Shown: positions 18,347 to 27,900 of the stretch, piece after piece
How the letters are laid out: the number at the start of each line of letters is the position of its first letter
Numbering within the stretch: the first letter of the stretch is position 1
Assembly (NCBI GenBank): GCA_003105035.1
Contig: PQAL01000029.1
Location: 1-64,000, forward strand
Length of the DNA stretch: 64,000 bases
Origin: Anaerolineales bacterium
GTDB taxonomy: Bacteria; Chloroflexota; Anaerolineae; Anaerolineales; UBA4823
Direction: 5' to 3'
Translations under genes and position numbers: made by a program
Notes under the pieces: generated by a model
The model's input: the letters and a program-made list of their open reading frames with translations, nothing else
Database searches by the model: none
What the model was told of the DNA's origin: nothing

Positions 18347-18991
18347 ATGACAAAACGCATCATCATCGTAGCCGGTAACATTGGAGTCGGAAAAACATCA
18401 CTCGCTGAGCGGTTAAGTGTACGCATGGGCTGGCAATGTGCCTTTGAATCAGTGGCGGACAACCCCTACCTGGCTGATTTTTACCGTGATATGCACGAGT
18501 GGTCGTTCCACCTGCAGATCTTTTTCCTTGGCCACCGCGCTACGCAGTATCTCGAGCTGTCGAAAATTCCCCAATCGGTGATCTTCGACCGCACGATTTT
18601 TGAAGACTTTTACATCTTTGCCCGGGCGCTGCATACGATGGGGAACGTCGACGAACGCGATTACCAATCTTATCAGCGTGTGTTTGAGTTGGTGACATCC
18701 CAACTACCACCCCCTGATCTTCTAATTTACCTTAAAGCGCCGGTTGACGTGCTGATGAAGCGCATCCACAACCGGGCGCGCAGCATTGAGACTGGCATCA
18801 CCAGCGAATACCTGTCTCTGCTGGAATCATTTTACGATGATTGGATGAAGATCTATGACGTTTGCCCGGTTATCACCATCAGCTCGGATGACCTGGATTT
18901 TGTGCACAAGCCACAGCACCTGGACGTCGTCGTGCAGCGTATCCAGGATCGATTGGCTGGTAAAGAGGAGCTGGAATTTCCGGCTGGTTGA
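18347..18991 (+). CDS. Deoxynucleoside kinase (dGK/dAK family)
   Basis: Phosphorylates deoxynucleosides with ATP for nucleotide salvage. The P-loop is GNIGVGKTSL, the substrate/base motif FDRTIFEDFYIFA matches the DR(S/T) element of the family, and the LID arginines lie in RIHNRARSIE. From the chosen start it has 214 residues, the usual size. The frame is open from 18284, but GGAGGA precedes the ATG at 18347 at good spacing and the P-loop then lies at the very N-terminus, as expected. It ends 3 bases from the convergent prenyltransferase stop. Confidence 0.9.
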   Translation: MTKRIIIVAGNIGVGKTSLAERLSVRMGWQCAFESVADNPYLADFYRDMHEWSFHLQIFFLGHRATQYLELSKIPQSVIFDRTIFEDFYIFARALHTMGNVDERDYQSYQRVFELVTSQLPPPDLLIYLKAPVDVLMKRIHNRARSIETGITSEYLSLLESFYDDWMKIYDVCPVITISSDDLDFVHKPQHLDVVVQRIQDRLAGKEELEFPAG

Positions 18992-18994
18992 GGC

Positions 18995-20020
18995 TTAGAA
19001 TAGGGAAATCCTCAAGATGGTCGGGAAGTAAACCGTCAGCAGCGAGTCGACGATCAACGCCAGCATGAACCATACTCCGAAACTGCGGTTGTGGATGAAG
19101 GCGGCTGCCACAAAGTAATTTGGCCATACATCCGGGTAATCGGCAGGTTTTTCATCGGGCTTGGGGGCTTTGAACATCGGCCAGATCTTCCGCATCGTGG
19201 GGATCGCCAAGAGCACTGCTGCCATCACCAGGGTGTAATACCCGTTCAATACCAGGACGAAGACGAGAATATATTGCAAGATGAGCATGCCCACCAAAGT
19301 GACGCGGGCTGGTTTCTCACCGATCACCACCGGGAGGGTGTGAATCTTGCGATCCTTATCCATCTGGTACTTGTCGATGTGCTTGCCGAAGATCACCCCG
19401 GTCACGCCTAAAGCGTATGGCAGGCTGGCCAATACCACGATCCAGCTCCACGCACCTGTGATAACGTAGTAGCCTCCACCGATCATCAGCGGACCCCATA
19501 CCAATAAAACGGAGAGCTCACCCAGGGCGATATATTTCAATGGCCAGGTATAAAATAACACGAAGAAAACGCCCAAACCCAGGAGCAAGACCGTCCACCA
19601 GCTGTGGGTGAGGATCACGAGCAGGATGCCCATGACCAGGGCAATCGCACCGGTGACACCCGCGTAGGTCAGGTGCTGGCGTTTGGACATCAGGCCATGC
19701 ACCAATGGCTGTGGACCATACTGTGCCCGGTAGTAGTTATCCTTGTCCACGCCCCGGTTGAAGTCGGTATAGTCGTTTAACAGGTTATTTGTGGCATGCG
19801 AGAAGATCAACCCAAGGGTCAGAAGGACCCACTTTAATAAATCAAACTTTCCATCGCGAAAGGCGAAGATACCAGCAAAAGCCCCACTCAAAAAAGTCAT
19901 GATCAACACTGCAGCCCGGGTGGAGATCAACCATTTTGAAATCACATCCAGCTTGTTCCATTCCTCATTGGACACATGCGGGATGACCTGCAAAGCTCTA
20001 CGCCACATTGATATATTCAT
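18995..20020 (-). CDS. UbiA-family membrane prenyltransferase
   Basis: Intramembrane prenyltransferase transferring an isoprenoid chain to an aromatic or similar acceptor. The first Asp-rich motif is NDYTDFNRGVD (NDxxDxxxD). The second Asp-rich region lies in FGKHIDKYQMDKDRK. About eight or nine membrane helices can be read. Length 341 residues. A MenA-like role in menaquinone synthesis is possible, but no menaquinone gene is adjacent and the substrate cannot be told from sequence alone. Confidence 0.85.
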   Translation of the reverse strand: MNISMWRRALQVIPHVSNEEWNKLDVISKWLISTRAAVLIMTFLSGAFAGIFAFRDGKFDLLKWVLLTLGLIFSHATNNLLNDYTDFNRGVDKDNYYRAQYGPQPLVHGLMSKRQHLTYAGVTGAIALVMGILLVILTHSWWTVLLLGLGVFFVLFYTWPLKYIALGELSVLLVWGPLMIGGGYYVITGAWSWIVVLASLPYALGVTGVIFGKHIDKYQMDKDRKIHTLPVVIGEKPARVTLVGMLILQYILVFVLVLNGYYTLVMAAVLLAIPTMRKIWPMFKAPKPDEKPADYPDVWPNYFVAAAFIHNRSFGVWFMLALIVDSLLTVYFPTILRISLF

Positions 20021-20142
20021 AAACCACTCCTAATTTACAAATGACGACCAAGTATACCCTTTAAATATTGATAGGTGCAAGGTATGAATCTATGAGGATC
20101 GCCCGACTGCCTCATATCATCGGCTCAGAAGGGCGTGAAATT

Positions 20143-20853
20143 TCAGGCTGATTCCACGGCGGAGATCCATTGGTCCACAAGCGCAGGAACGATCGTTACT
20201 GCACTGCCCTGATAGTAATTAAATCCAGACGGAATCGCCTGCATTTCCAGGGAAACCAGGCATTTTTCGGCATCTTTGCGTGCCAGGAAGACCAGCGAGG
20301 CAAAAGGAAACACTGCCAGTGAGGTCCCCACGACCAACACGATGTCTGCTGTAGCAACATGCAATCGGCTCTCGTCTAAGCTCAATACTTCTTCACCGAA
20401 CCATACAACATCAGGGCGGAGCTGGCAATTATCTTCGCCGAGCTGTCCGAGGGTGATCGGATTTCCATCGATACGGTAGCGTAGATCAGGATACCTGGTG
20501 CTTCTGGCATATGCCAGGTTGCCATGCACATGGATGACATACTTCGATCCACCCCGTTCATGCAGCTCGTCCACATTTTGGGTGATCACCACCACATCAT
20601 AATAATTCTCCAACTTGCCGATCGCCAAATGCGCAGCGTTGGGTTTGGCTTTCCAGGCTGCTGCGCGCCTTTCATTGTAAAACTCGAGTACCAGGGCAGG
20701 ATTCTTAAGCCAGCCTTCCGGGCTGGCTACTTCCTCCCAGGCATAATTTCTCCACAGGCCGTTCATATCGCGGTAGGTAGGAAGTCCGCTCTCCGCGCTG
20801 ATCCCCGAACCGGTTAAGATGGTGATTTTCGATGAGCTTCTTTTGATGGTCAT
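20143..20853 (-). CDS. Sir2-family NAD-dependent protein deacylase lacking the zinc tetrad
   Basis: Sirtuin that removes acyl groups from lysine using NAD. The NAD-binding start TGSGISAESGLPTYRD, the TQNVDELHERGG motif and the catalytic His in HVHGN are present, as are VVWFGE and the GTS motif. A Tyr and Arg spaced YNER match the class III (SIRT5/CobB-like) acyl-binding pair. The four zinc cysteines normally found between HGN and VVWFGE are absent; the module is replaced by a short Arg/Tyr/Asp-rich stretch. Such zinc-less sirtuins are known in Bacteroidota. At 236 residues it is complete. It lies 18 bases after the aminotransferase gene and is probably in that operon. Confidence 0.9.
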   Translation of the reverse strand: MTIKRSSSKITILTGSGISAESGLPTYRDMNGLWRNYAWEEVASPEGWLKNPALVLEFYNERRAAAWKAKPNAAHLAIGKLENYYDVVVITQNVDELHERGGSKYVIHVHGNLAYARSTRYPDLRYRIDGNPITLGQLGEDNCQLRPDVVWFGEEVLSLDESRLHVATADIVLVVGTSLAVFPFASLVFLARKDAEKCLVSLEMQAIPSGFNYYQGSAVTIVPALVDQWISAVESA

Positions 20854-20871
20854 TCGACTTGAAGAACCACA

Positions 20872-22071
20872 CTAAACGATAACTTCTCTCAGCACCTGGC
20901 AGACTCTTTCAATCTGGGCCTCCTCCATTACGCCGGAGAACGGTAAAGCCAGGCCTCGCCGTCCAAGGTCTTCTGTAACGGGGAAGGCGCCTTCCTGGTA
21001 GCCGAAGCGGTCCACCATGAAGGGCTGCAGGTGAATGGGCAGGAAATAGGGCCGGGCGGGAATGCCCTTTTCTCCCAGCTTCCTGGCGATCTCGTCTCGC
21101 TCGATGCCAGGCGCGAAGCGTACGACGTACACGAACCAGCTCACCCGGGTGGTATACCTGGCGATTTGTGGTGGTTCAACCCCGGGGATCTCGGACAAGC
21201 GCTCGTTATACCAGCCAGCAACTTTCTCTCGCTTCGCAATCAGCTCATCCAGGCGCTTCATCTGCGCCAGCCCAAGGGCGGCACTCATCTCATCCAGGCG
21301 GTAGTTATACCCCAGGTGGGTATGTTGCAGCCAGGTATCGCCTGGGGCTCGGCCCTGGTTACGCAAGGCGCGCATGAATAAAGCTGCGTCTTCGTCATCG
21401 GTAATGATCATCCCACCTTCGCCGGTGGTGATTTGCTTATTGGGATAGAAGCCGAACACACCATAATCACCCAGGGTACCGGCAGTGTGTCCTTTATATG
21501 ATGCCCCCAGTGCTTCACAGGAATCTTCAATCACCTTCAGCTTGTACTTCCAGGCTGTGTTCAAGATCAGCTCAAAGTCAACCGGCTGGCCGAAGACATC
21601 CACGGGTAGGATAGCTTTCAATTTAGCATCAGCATTGGCGCCTTTCGGAGGCAGCCAGGCCTGGGCACTCCGACCGCCTTGCATGATGTCTTGGGTGGCT
21701 GCGAAGACCAGGTATGGATCGATATTGCCTGATCGAGGCTCAACATCCACAAATACGGGCACAGCTCCTTCATATAGTAGAACGTTAGATGAAGCAACAA
21801 AGGAAAAAGGTGTGGTGATCACCAGGTCGCCAGGGCTAATCCCGGCCGCCCTGACGCATAAATGCAAACCTGCCGTACCGGAAGAGACCCCCACGGCATG
21901 CTTGCTGCCCGTGTAGCTCCGGACGCTTTCCTCGAAAAGGTTGATCTGGTCTCCCATCGATAGGCTAGGTGTGGCCATCACCCGGGCGACTGCCTGGCGT
22001 TCCTCTTCGGTCAGATCGGGGGAAGACATACTGATGGGTGGTGTTGCAGGAAGGTTATCAAATGGAGTCAT
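20872..22071 (-). CDS. DegT/DnrJ/EryC1/StrS-family PLP aminotransferase
   Basis: PLP enzyme that typically aminates a keto-sugar nucleotide. The PLP-binding Lys is K212 in FGFYPNKQITTGEGGM. The Asp of the cofactor pyridine site is in VIEDSCEALGA, and GTAGLHLCVRA is the N-terminal phosphate-binding region. Length 399 residues. The upstream partner gene encodes the lipoyl/NeuD acyltransferase fusion, so the likely product is an amino sugar that is then N-acylated, as in the PglE/PglD pair. The start lacks a clear Shine-Dalgarno. Substrate unknown. Confidence 0.93.
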   Translation of the reverse strand: MTPFDNLPATPPISMSSPDLTEEERQAVARVMATPSLSMGDQINLFEESVRSYTGSKHAVGVSSGTAGLHLCVRAAGISPGDLVITTPFSFVASSNVLLYEGAVPVFVDVEPRSGNIDPYLVFAATQDIMQGGRSAQAWLPPKGANADAKLKAILPVDVFGQPVDFELILNTAWKYKLKVIEDSCEALGASYKGHTAGTLGDYGVFGFYPNKQITTGEGGMIITDDEDAALFMRALRNQGRAPGDTWLQHTHLGYNYRLDEMSAALGLAQMKRLDELIAKREKVAGWYNERLSEIPGVEPPQIARYTTRVSWFVYVVRFAPGIERDEIARKLGEKGIPARPYFLPIHLQPFMVDRFGYQEGAFPVTEDLGRRGLALPFSGVMEEAQIERVCQVLREVIV

Positions 22072-22110
22072 AGAATTAAGGCAATCCAGGTATTAATGAC
22101 AATATGGGTT

Positions 22111-23211
22111 TTAATCCGGCCAGATAGTGCCTGCCCGGACAATGCTGCCAGTGGGTACATCGCGTTTTATGGTGGCTCCATTGCCGATGCGGACCCGGTC
22201 ACCCACCTTCACGCGTAGATTGATCGTGACACCCATCCCAACCAGGGTAGCTTCCCCAATGGTCACCTCACCGGCCAGGATCGCACCTGGTGAAAGATTG
22301 GAGAAATCTCCCAAAATGCAGTCATGTGAGACGATGGCTCCGGTGTTGATGATGGCTCCGAAACCAACATGCACCTCACTGCCCACATAAGCATGCGGCA
22401 TCACCTGCACGCCATCGGATAGCACGGCACTGGGCTCAACAAATGCAATCGGGTGAACCAGCGTTGGGCAGCTGAAGCCGGCATTTGTAAGATTCTCGAA
22501 TACGCCCAGGCGAGGGGCGATATTCCCAATGCCGCCCACTGCGTTGGCTGCCAGGTGTACCCCCGCTTTTTCCAACTCTTTCAAGATACCTGCCCCGCCA
22601 AGCACGCTGACCTCCATGATTTCAGTACCGACAGGGATGCCATCGTCGACGATGCCGATGACGGTATAGCGGTCCAGATACCTGATCAAGTCGATCAGGG
22701 CTTTACCGTGACCACCCCCGCCGTACACAATGATTGCGTTTGGCTGGAAATGCTTCCCCTGGAAATCAACTGTTGAAGCAGCCGCCAGGTTAATCTTCTC
22801 CAGCACCATCTTCTCGGTGACGAACAGATCGGTTGGGAATTGGGATAGGTCAAGGTTGTGCTTGTGGGCCAGCTGAAGTGCCGGTTGGCTGATGCGCAGG
22901 TTAGCCGGTACTGTACCACCGGTTTCCTCGGCGGTGGGGATCGCCGGAGGCCTCCAATCTGGTGAACCTGCCAGGTAGCCGAAAATCTCACCCGCCTGGA
23001 CAGTCTGTCCAACCTGATGCGTCAAGCCTACCAGGTAGCCGTCAGCTTCAGCACTCAGCTCCAGGGTGGACTTGGTAGTCTCCAGGGTGCACAATTTGGT
23101 ACCCCGCACCAGGTACTGACCTTCGACAACGAGCAGCTCAGCCAGCAAAGCCCCGGGCTCGTTGGGATTTATCAATGGGATGAGGATGCGAGTTGGCTCA
23201 GGCATGTTCAT
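22111..23211 (-). CDS. Lipoyl domain + E3-binding domain + NeuD-type sugar acyltransferase fusion
   Basis: Three modules are readable. Residues 7-82 are a lipoyl-type domain with K47 in LETTKST, the lipoylation site of 2-oxoacid dehydrogenase E2 proteins rather than the AMKM biotin type. Residues 103-140 look like the peripheral subunit-binding domain that docks E1 or E3 (ISQPALQLAHKHNLDLSQF). Residues 158-366 are a NeuD/PglD-like acyltransferase: Rossmann-like start GGGGHGK (164-170) then a left-handed beta helix of hexapeptide repeats with the catalytic-type His in IVSHD. The usual E2 acyltransferase core is absent. The E1-beta gene lies upstream and an aminotransferase downstream. Inferred role: direct transfer of an acyl group from the lipoyl arm to an amino sugar. 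A second ATG (23205) is possible. Confidence 0.85.
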   Translation of the reverse strand: MNMPEPTRILIPLINPNEPGALLAELLVVEGQYLVRGTKLCTLETTKSTLELSAEADGYLVGLTHQVGQTVQAGEIFGYLAGSPDWRPPAIPTAEETGGTVPANLRISQPALQLAHKHNLDLSQFPTDLFVTEKMVLEKINLAAASTVDFQGKHFQPNAIIVYGGGGHGKALIDLIRYLDRYTVIGIVDDGIPVGTEIMEVSVLGGAGILKELEKAGVHLAANAVGGIGNIAPRLGVFENLTNAGFSCPTLVHPIAFVEPSAVLSDGVQVMPHAYVGSEVHVGFGAIINTGAIVSHDCILGDFSNLSPGAILAGEVTIGEATLVGMGVTINLRVKVGDRVRIGNGATIKRDVPTGSIVRAGTIWPD

Positions 23212-23226
23212 ATGGATTCTTGATGA

Positions 23227-23235
23227 ATTTTAACA
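23227..23235 (-). promoter_or_regulatory. Candidate extended -10 promoter for the lipoyl-NeuD/aminotransferase genes
   Basis: Minus strand TGT-TAAAAT (TAAAAT is the complement of plus 23227-23232). Predicted transcription start is about 9 bases before the ATG at 23211, giving a very short leader without a Shine-Dalgarno. Confidence 0.35.
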
Positions 23236-23289
23236 TTAACGGGTGGAATATTGGCTGTGAAAGGGGAAATTAGGTTCATAACACACGGG

Positions 23290-24321
23290 TCAACACCTCA
23301 TCTCAACGGCAGACCGGAGGATATCGTCGACTCCTGGCAGGATAGCCTGCTCAAGTGCGGGCGAAACCGGGATGGGGAATTCCTGGGCTGCAAGCCGTCT
23401 CACGGTCAGCATCTTTCCTGCCTGAGCTTCAGCCACCCGGGCGACAATCTCTGCGCCCCAGCCCAGGCTGTGGGTGCCCTCTTCAAGCACCAGAAGAGCA
23501 CCGGTACGGCTGGCTGACTGGGCAATCGGCCCAACATCAAAGGGGGCGAGCTGAGTCGGTACGACGAGCTCAGCAAACAGCTCATGTTCATAAGCCAGGC
23601 GCTGGATTGCCTGCCTGGCAAGCTCTGCCATATAACCATAGGCTGCAATGGTCAGCGTAGGAGCGGGGGCAGCCCGCAGGGCGAGCATGTAGAAGGGGAA
23701 TCTTGCTTCGCGACCACAAAACTGCACAGTTAGGTTGAATTCTGCCAGGTCGCTTTGCGCCTGGACGGGGAGTAAATACCCCAGCTTGTTTTCCAGGAAT
23801 AGTGTAGGGTCCGTTGCCTGTAGAACGCAACGATAGAGTAAGTCGCCCGGGCTACCAGTACCATCCGGCTGGCAAAAGCTCACCGGTGCGATCACCTGCA
23901 GACCTGGGATTCCCAGGTATAGCTTTTCGAGGCTCTGGCTATGTGTGGGGCCGTAACCCCTCCTGCCACCCATGGGGGTGCGAATCACAAGGGGCACACT
24001 CACCTGCTCGTTATACATCCAACGGAATTTGCTGATGTGGTTGACCAGCTGGTCTGCCATCAGGGTGACAAAATCGCCGAACATGATTTCCACCACTGGG
24101 CGTAAGCCTCGCAGGGCCATCCCGGCTGCCAAGCCGACGAAGCCTGCTTCAGAAATGGGCGTGGTGAGCACCCGGCTGGGGAAGGCGCTGGACAGTCCTT
24201 TGGTGACTTTGAAGGCACCTCCATACGGGTCCAGAACATCTTCACCTAAACAATATACCTGCTCGTTCTCAGAGAACGCACGATGCAAGGCTGTATTGAG
24301 CGATTCCAGGACAGATGGCAT
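23290..24321 (-). CDS. 2-oxoacid dehydrogenase E1 component, beta subunit
   Basis: Beta half of a thiamine-diphosphate-dependent E1 (pyruvate or branched-chain 2-oxoacid dehydrogenase type). The TPP-activating Glu is E58 in TPISEAGFVG. The conserved THSQSLE with H127 is present. The C-terminal transketolase domain shows VLEEGTHSLGWGAEIVA. Length 343 residues, complete. No alpha subunit gene lies next to it; an alpha-beta heterotetramer is required for activity in this family, so the partner must be elsewhere. An in-frame stop lies just upstream of the ATG, and no Shine-Dalgarno precedes it. It lies 78 bases upstream of the lipoyl-domain fusion. Confidence 0.92.
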   Translation of the reverse strand: MPSVLESLNTALHRAFSENEQVYCLGEDVLDPYGGAFKVTKGLSSAFPSRVLTTPISEAGFVGLAAGMALRGLRPVVEIMFGDFVTLMADQLVNHISKFRWMYNEQVSVPLVIRTPMGGRRGYGPTHSQSLEKLYLGIPGLQVIAPVSFCQPDGTGSPGDLLYRCVLQATDPTLFLENKLGYLLPVQAQSDLAEFNLTVQFCGREARFPFYMLALRAAPAPTLTIAAYGYMAELARQAIQRLAYEHELFAELVVPTQLAPFDVGPIAQSASRTGALLVLEEGTHSLGWGAEIVARVAEAQAGKMLTVRRLAAQEFPIPVSPALEQAILPGVDDILRSAVEMRC

Positions 24322-24383
24322 GGGGGATGGTCAACTCAGCGCGGGGAGCTGGAGCTCACCTGGCAGCTTGTGGGTTTGGGAAC

Positions 24384-24824
24384 TCAACCAGAGCCTTCTT
24401 CTGGTCCCCCAGGCCGACGGTACACTGGTTTATTAATCTCAACCTTCAAGCTTTCGATATTCTCGCGCACGCGGACTTTTTCAGCTTCGGTGAGGTGAGT
24501 GGAAGCAAGCACGCTTTCCAGTAGTTTCAAGCTCTCACGCGGTTTATTGATCTGCTTGAGATAGGTCGCCAGATATTCCTGGGCCTCGAATCGGCAATGG
24601 GGCTTTTCCAGCTGGACCGCTTTGTAATACCATTCCAGGCATAGGGAGAGATTACCCAGCTTATCGTAAATCACAGCGATGTTGAGGCACATTGACGATT
24701 TATCGAGATCAGAAATATCGCTGTTTACCAGAGAAGTGAACGCTTCCAAGGCAGCCTGCAGGTTCCCAGCATCAAACATCTGGGTGCCATAATCGACACG
24801 ATTTTGGAAATCCTTGTAGTTCAT
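24384..24824 (-). CDS. Small TPR-repeat protein
   Basis: 146 residues with about three tetratricopeptide-like helical pairs: GTQMFDAGNLQAALEAFTSL, then LNIAVIYDKLGNLSLCLEWYYKA and EYLATYLKQINKPRESLKLLE. No signal peptide or membrane helix. It is probably a protein-interaction scaffold. It lies 62 bases upstream of the E1-beta gene on the same strand and may be co-transcribed, but a functional link is not shown. Confidence 0.75.
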   Translation of the reverse strand: MNYKDFQNRVDYGTQMFDAGNLQAALEAFTSLVNSDISDLDKSSMCLNIAVIYDKLGNLSLCLEWYYKAVQLEKPHCRFEAQEYLATYLKQINKPRESLKLLESVLASTHLTEAEKVRVRENIESLKVEINKPVYRRPGGPEEGSG

Positions 24825-24955
24825 ACCTGCCTCCTCAGCTTCTCAGGCTTACTGATCCTCCTTACGAAGGATTGTGATTATGGCAAAGCGATGAGAATTG
24901 GTGTGGTCCCATGTATATTTTATCTCAACAGCGGGAAAATAGCACCCTGGTGGCG

Positions 24956-27900
24956 TCAATCTGTTTCAAGTTGGTGCAAAACCACAATTAGCTGATCCTG
25001 CCAACTTTCCAGCGCTGCGATGGGTATCCAAATGGCATTCTTGCCGGTGCGGATATCACCGCCCAGCTCGGGAATCGGGCGGGAAGTTTCACCTTCAGGC
25101 AGGGGGGGATAGCGGAGGATAATCTGCCCACCTTCGGCGCTGATGGAGGCAAGACCGACCTTGTCTGCCAGCATCTTCACCTTAAGCTGGTAAAACAGGT
25201 TGCGAGTTTCAGCTGGCAGGGGGCCAAAACGATCGATGAATTCACCTTCAAGGGCGTCGATCTCATCCTGAGTACGCAGGTCGGCCAGCCGCCTATACAA
25301 TCGAGTGCGTGTTTGCCGGTCGGGAATATAACTGGCAGGTAGGCTCACTGCGAGAGGCAGGTCGACTGAAATGGGTAGCCCCGGTGCCGCTTGATCAGCC
25401 TGTAAAGCCTGGGCTAACACTGGAACAGGTTTACCAACGCGTAAGCGTTGCACGGCATCGGCGAGTAATCGGGTGTACAGGTGAAAGCCCACCGAGGCGA
25501 TATATCCGTGCTGGCGTGTGCCAAGAATGTCTCCTGCACCGCGGATTTCTAGGTCGCGCATGGCGATGGAATAGCCGGCGCCAAGCTGGGTGTTTTCTGC
25601 GATTGTCTCCAGGCGTTGCCGGCCTTCGATGGTGGGAGCCAGGTGCTTGTGACGGAAGAAGTAGGCATAAGCGCGCTGGGCACCGCGTCCCACACGCCCT
25701 CGCAGCTGATAGAGCTGGGCCAGGCCGAAGGTATCCGCCCGGTCCACGATCAGGGTGTTGGCATTGGGGATATCCAACCCCGACTCGATAATCGAGGTGC
25801 TGAGCAAGATATCCACATTACCATTGGAGAACTGCTCCATACGCTGCGAGAGCTGGTCTTCTGCCATCTGGCCATGAGCCACCACCACGCGAGCCTCCGG
25901 CACCAGCTTTTCGAGGTGAAAACGCATGGCACCGATCGTTTGTACCCGATTATGTACGAAGAAAACCTGGCCACCTCGCTCTAGCTCACGCAGGATCGCC
26001 TGGCGGACGAGGGTGGGCGAGTAAGGACCCACATGTGTGATGATTGGCAAGCGCTCTTCGGGAGGCGTGTTAATAGTGGAAATATCGCGTACTCCGGTCA
26101 ATGTCATGTATAGTGTGCGCGGGATAGGCGTGGCTGTCAGGGTCAGCACATCTACTTCCGTGCGCATCTTTTTCAGGGTTTCCTTGTGGGTAACTCCGAA
26201 GCGTTGTTCTTCATCGATTATTAACAAGCCCATATCTTTGAATACGACATCACCCTGCAGCAGGCGGTGGGTACCGATGATGATATCCACCTTTCCAATA
26301 GACAACTTCTCGAGGATGTCTTTTTGTTGTTGTGGGGTGCGGAAGCGTGAAAGCATTTCCACTTCCACTGGGAAAGGTGCCAGGCGCTGGGTGAAGGTGT
26401 GATAATGCTGTTGGGCCAGCACGGTGGTCGGGACCAAAATGGCTACTTGCCTCCCATCCATGACCGCCTTGAAGGCAGCCCGTAAAGCAACCTCGGTCTT
26501 GCCATAACCAACATCCCCGCAGATCAGGCGATCCATGGGTTTTACCGCTTCCATGTCTTGCTTGACTTCCGAGATAACCCTGAGCTGATCGGTTGTCTCG
26601 ATATATGGAAAGCTCGCTTCCAGCTCCTTCTGCCAGGGAGCATCCTTGCCAAAGGCATGACCTTCAACGACGTTCCGGTGAGCGTATAGATCAAGGAGAT
26701 CCTGGGCTACCTCCTCAACCGCTTCCTTTACATGTGATTTGGTGGTACGCCACTCAGGGCTACCTAGGCGCGTAGGTGTTGGGGCGTGGGAATCATGCCC
26801 AATATAACGGGTCAGGCGGTCAGCCTGGTAGACTGGCACAAACAGCTGGTCGCCTTCGGCATATTCAACCGCCAGGTACTCGCGCTCGATTCCATCCACA
26901 CTACGTTCAACCAGGCCGATAAACCGGCCGATGCCGTAATCGACATGCACCACCCAGTCACCAGGTTCAAAGTCGGCATAAGCAGCTTCAGGGGCTTCAG
27001 CCATCGGGCGCGGTCGTTGTCGTAACTCAGGCCGGCGCCAGCCGAAGATCTCACCATCAGTGAACAGGTGGATGGGCTTTTCTCCAGGAGCGGCAAAGGT
27101 CAGGCCTTCCGACAGGCTGGCATCATAGAAGGACAGGCATTCGCTGGAAGGTGTGAACGGGTTATGTTCCTTCCACAGCTCCTGCAAGCGGGCGGATTGG
27201 CGTGAGACGATGATGATGGGCTCACTCTGGGCACAACATTGGTCCAGGTGCTCCATCAACGGCTTGAGCTGGCCTGCGAAGCGTACTCCGGGCAGGAAGC
27301 TATCCGCGATATTGGTCGGTCTACCTGGCAGGGCTTCATTATTCACAGGCAAGCCAAGATCGATGGCTTGTTTACCTGCCAGGGTGTCTTCGAGCTCACT
27401 CCAGGTGAGATACGGGATGGGGAAATCTTCCGGCAGCTCGCTATCCTTGATGTAATCGCGACGCAATCCTACTGCCTGCTCTTCGACCTCCTGGACGCTA
27501 TCCCGCACAGCCTGCTCATCATCGACCAAGACCAGGCTTTGCGAAGGGAGGTAATCCAGCAAGCTGGCAGGCTCGGGGTGAAGCACGGGGATATAAAATT
27601 CTGACAGGCTGCCTGGCTCAATAGCTAATTTCTGCAGGGTTTCCGTGTCTGGGGTAATGAATTCACGTGCCGGTGAGATCGGTAGGCGCTCGATGGTGTT
27701 AATCGTGCGCTGGGTAGCCGGATCAAAGCAGCGTAGCGTGTCGATCTCATCCCCAAACAGCTCAATCCTCACCGGCTGCTCCGCTGAAGGTGTCCAGATA
27801 TCGAGGATGCCACCCCGGCGGGAGAACTGACCGGGGCTCACCACGATATTGGTATGTTCATATCCCATGGCAACCCAGGCGCGTAACAGCTCGTCTGGCT

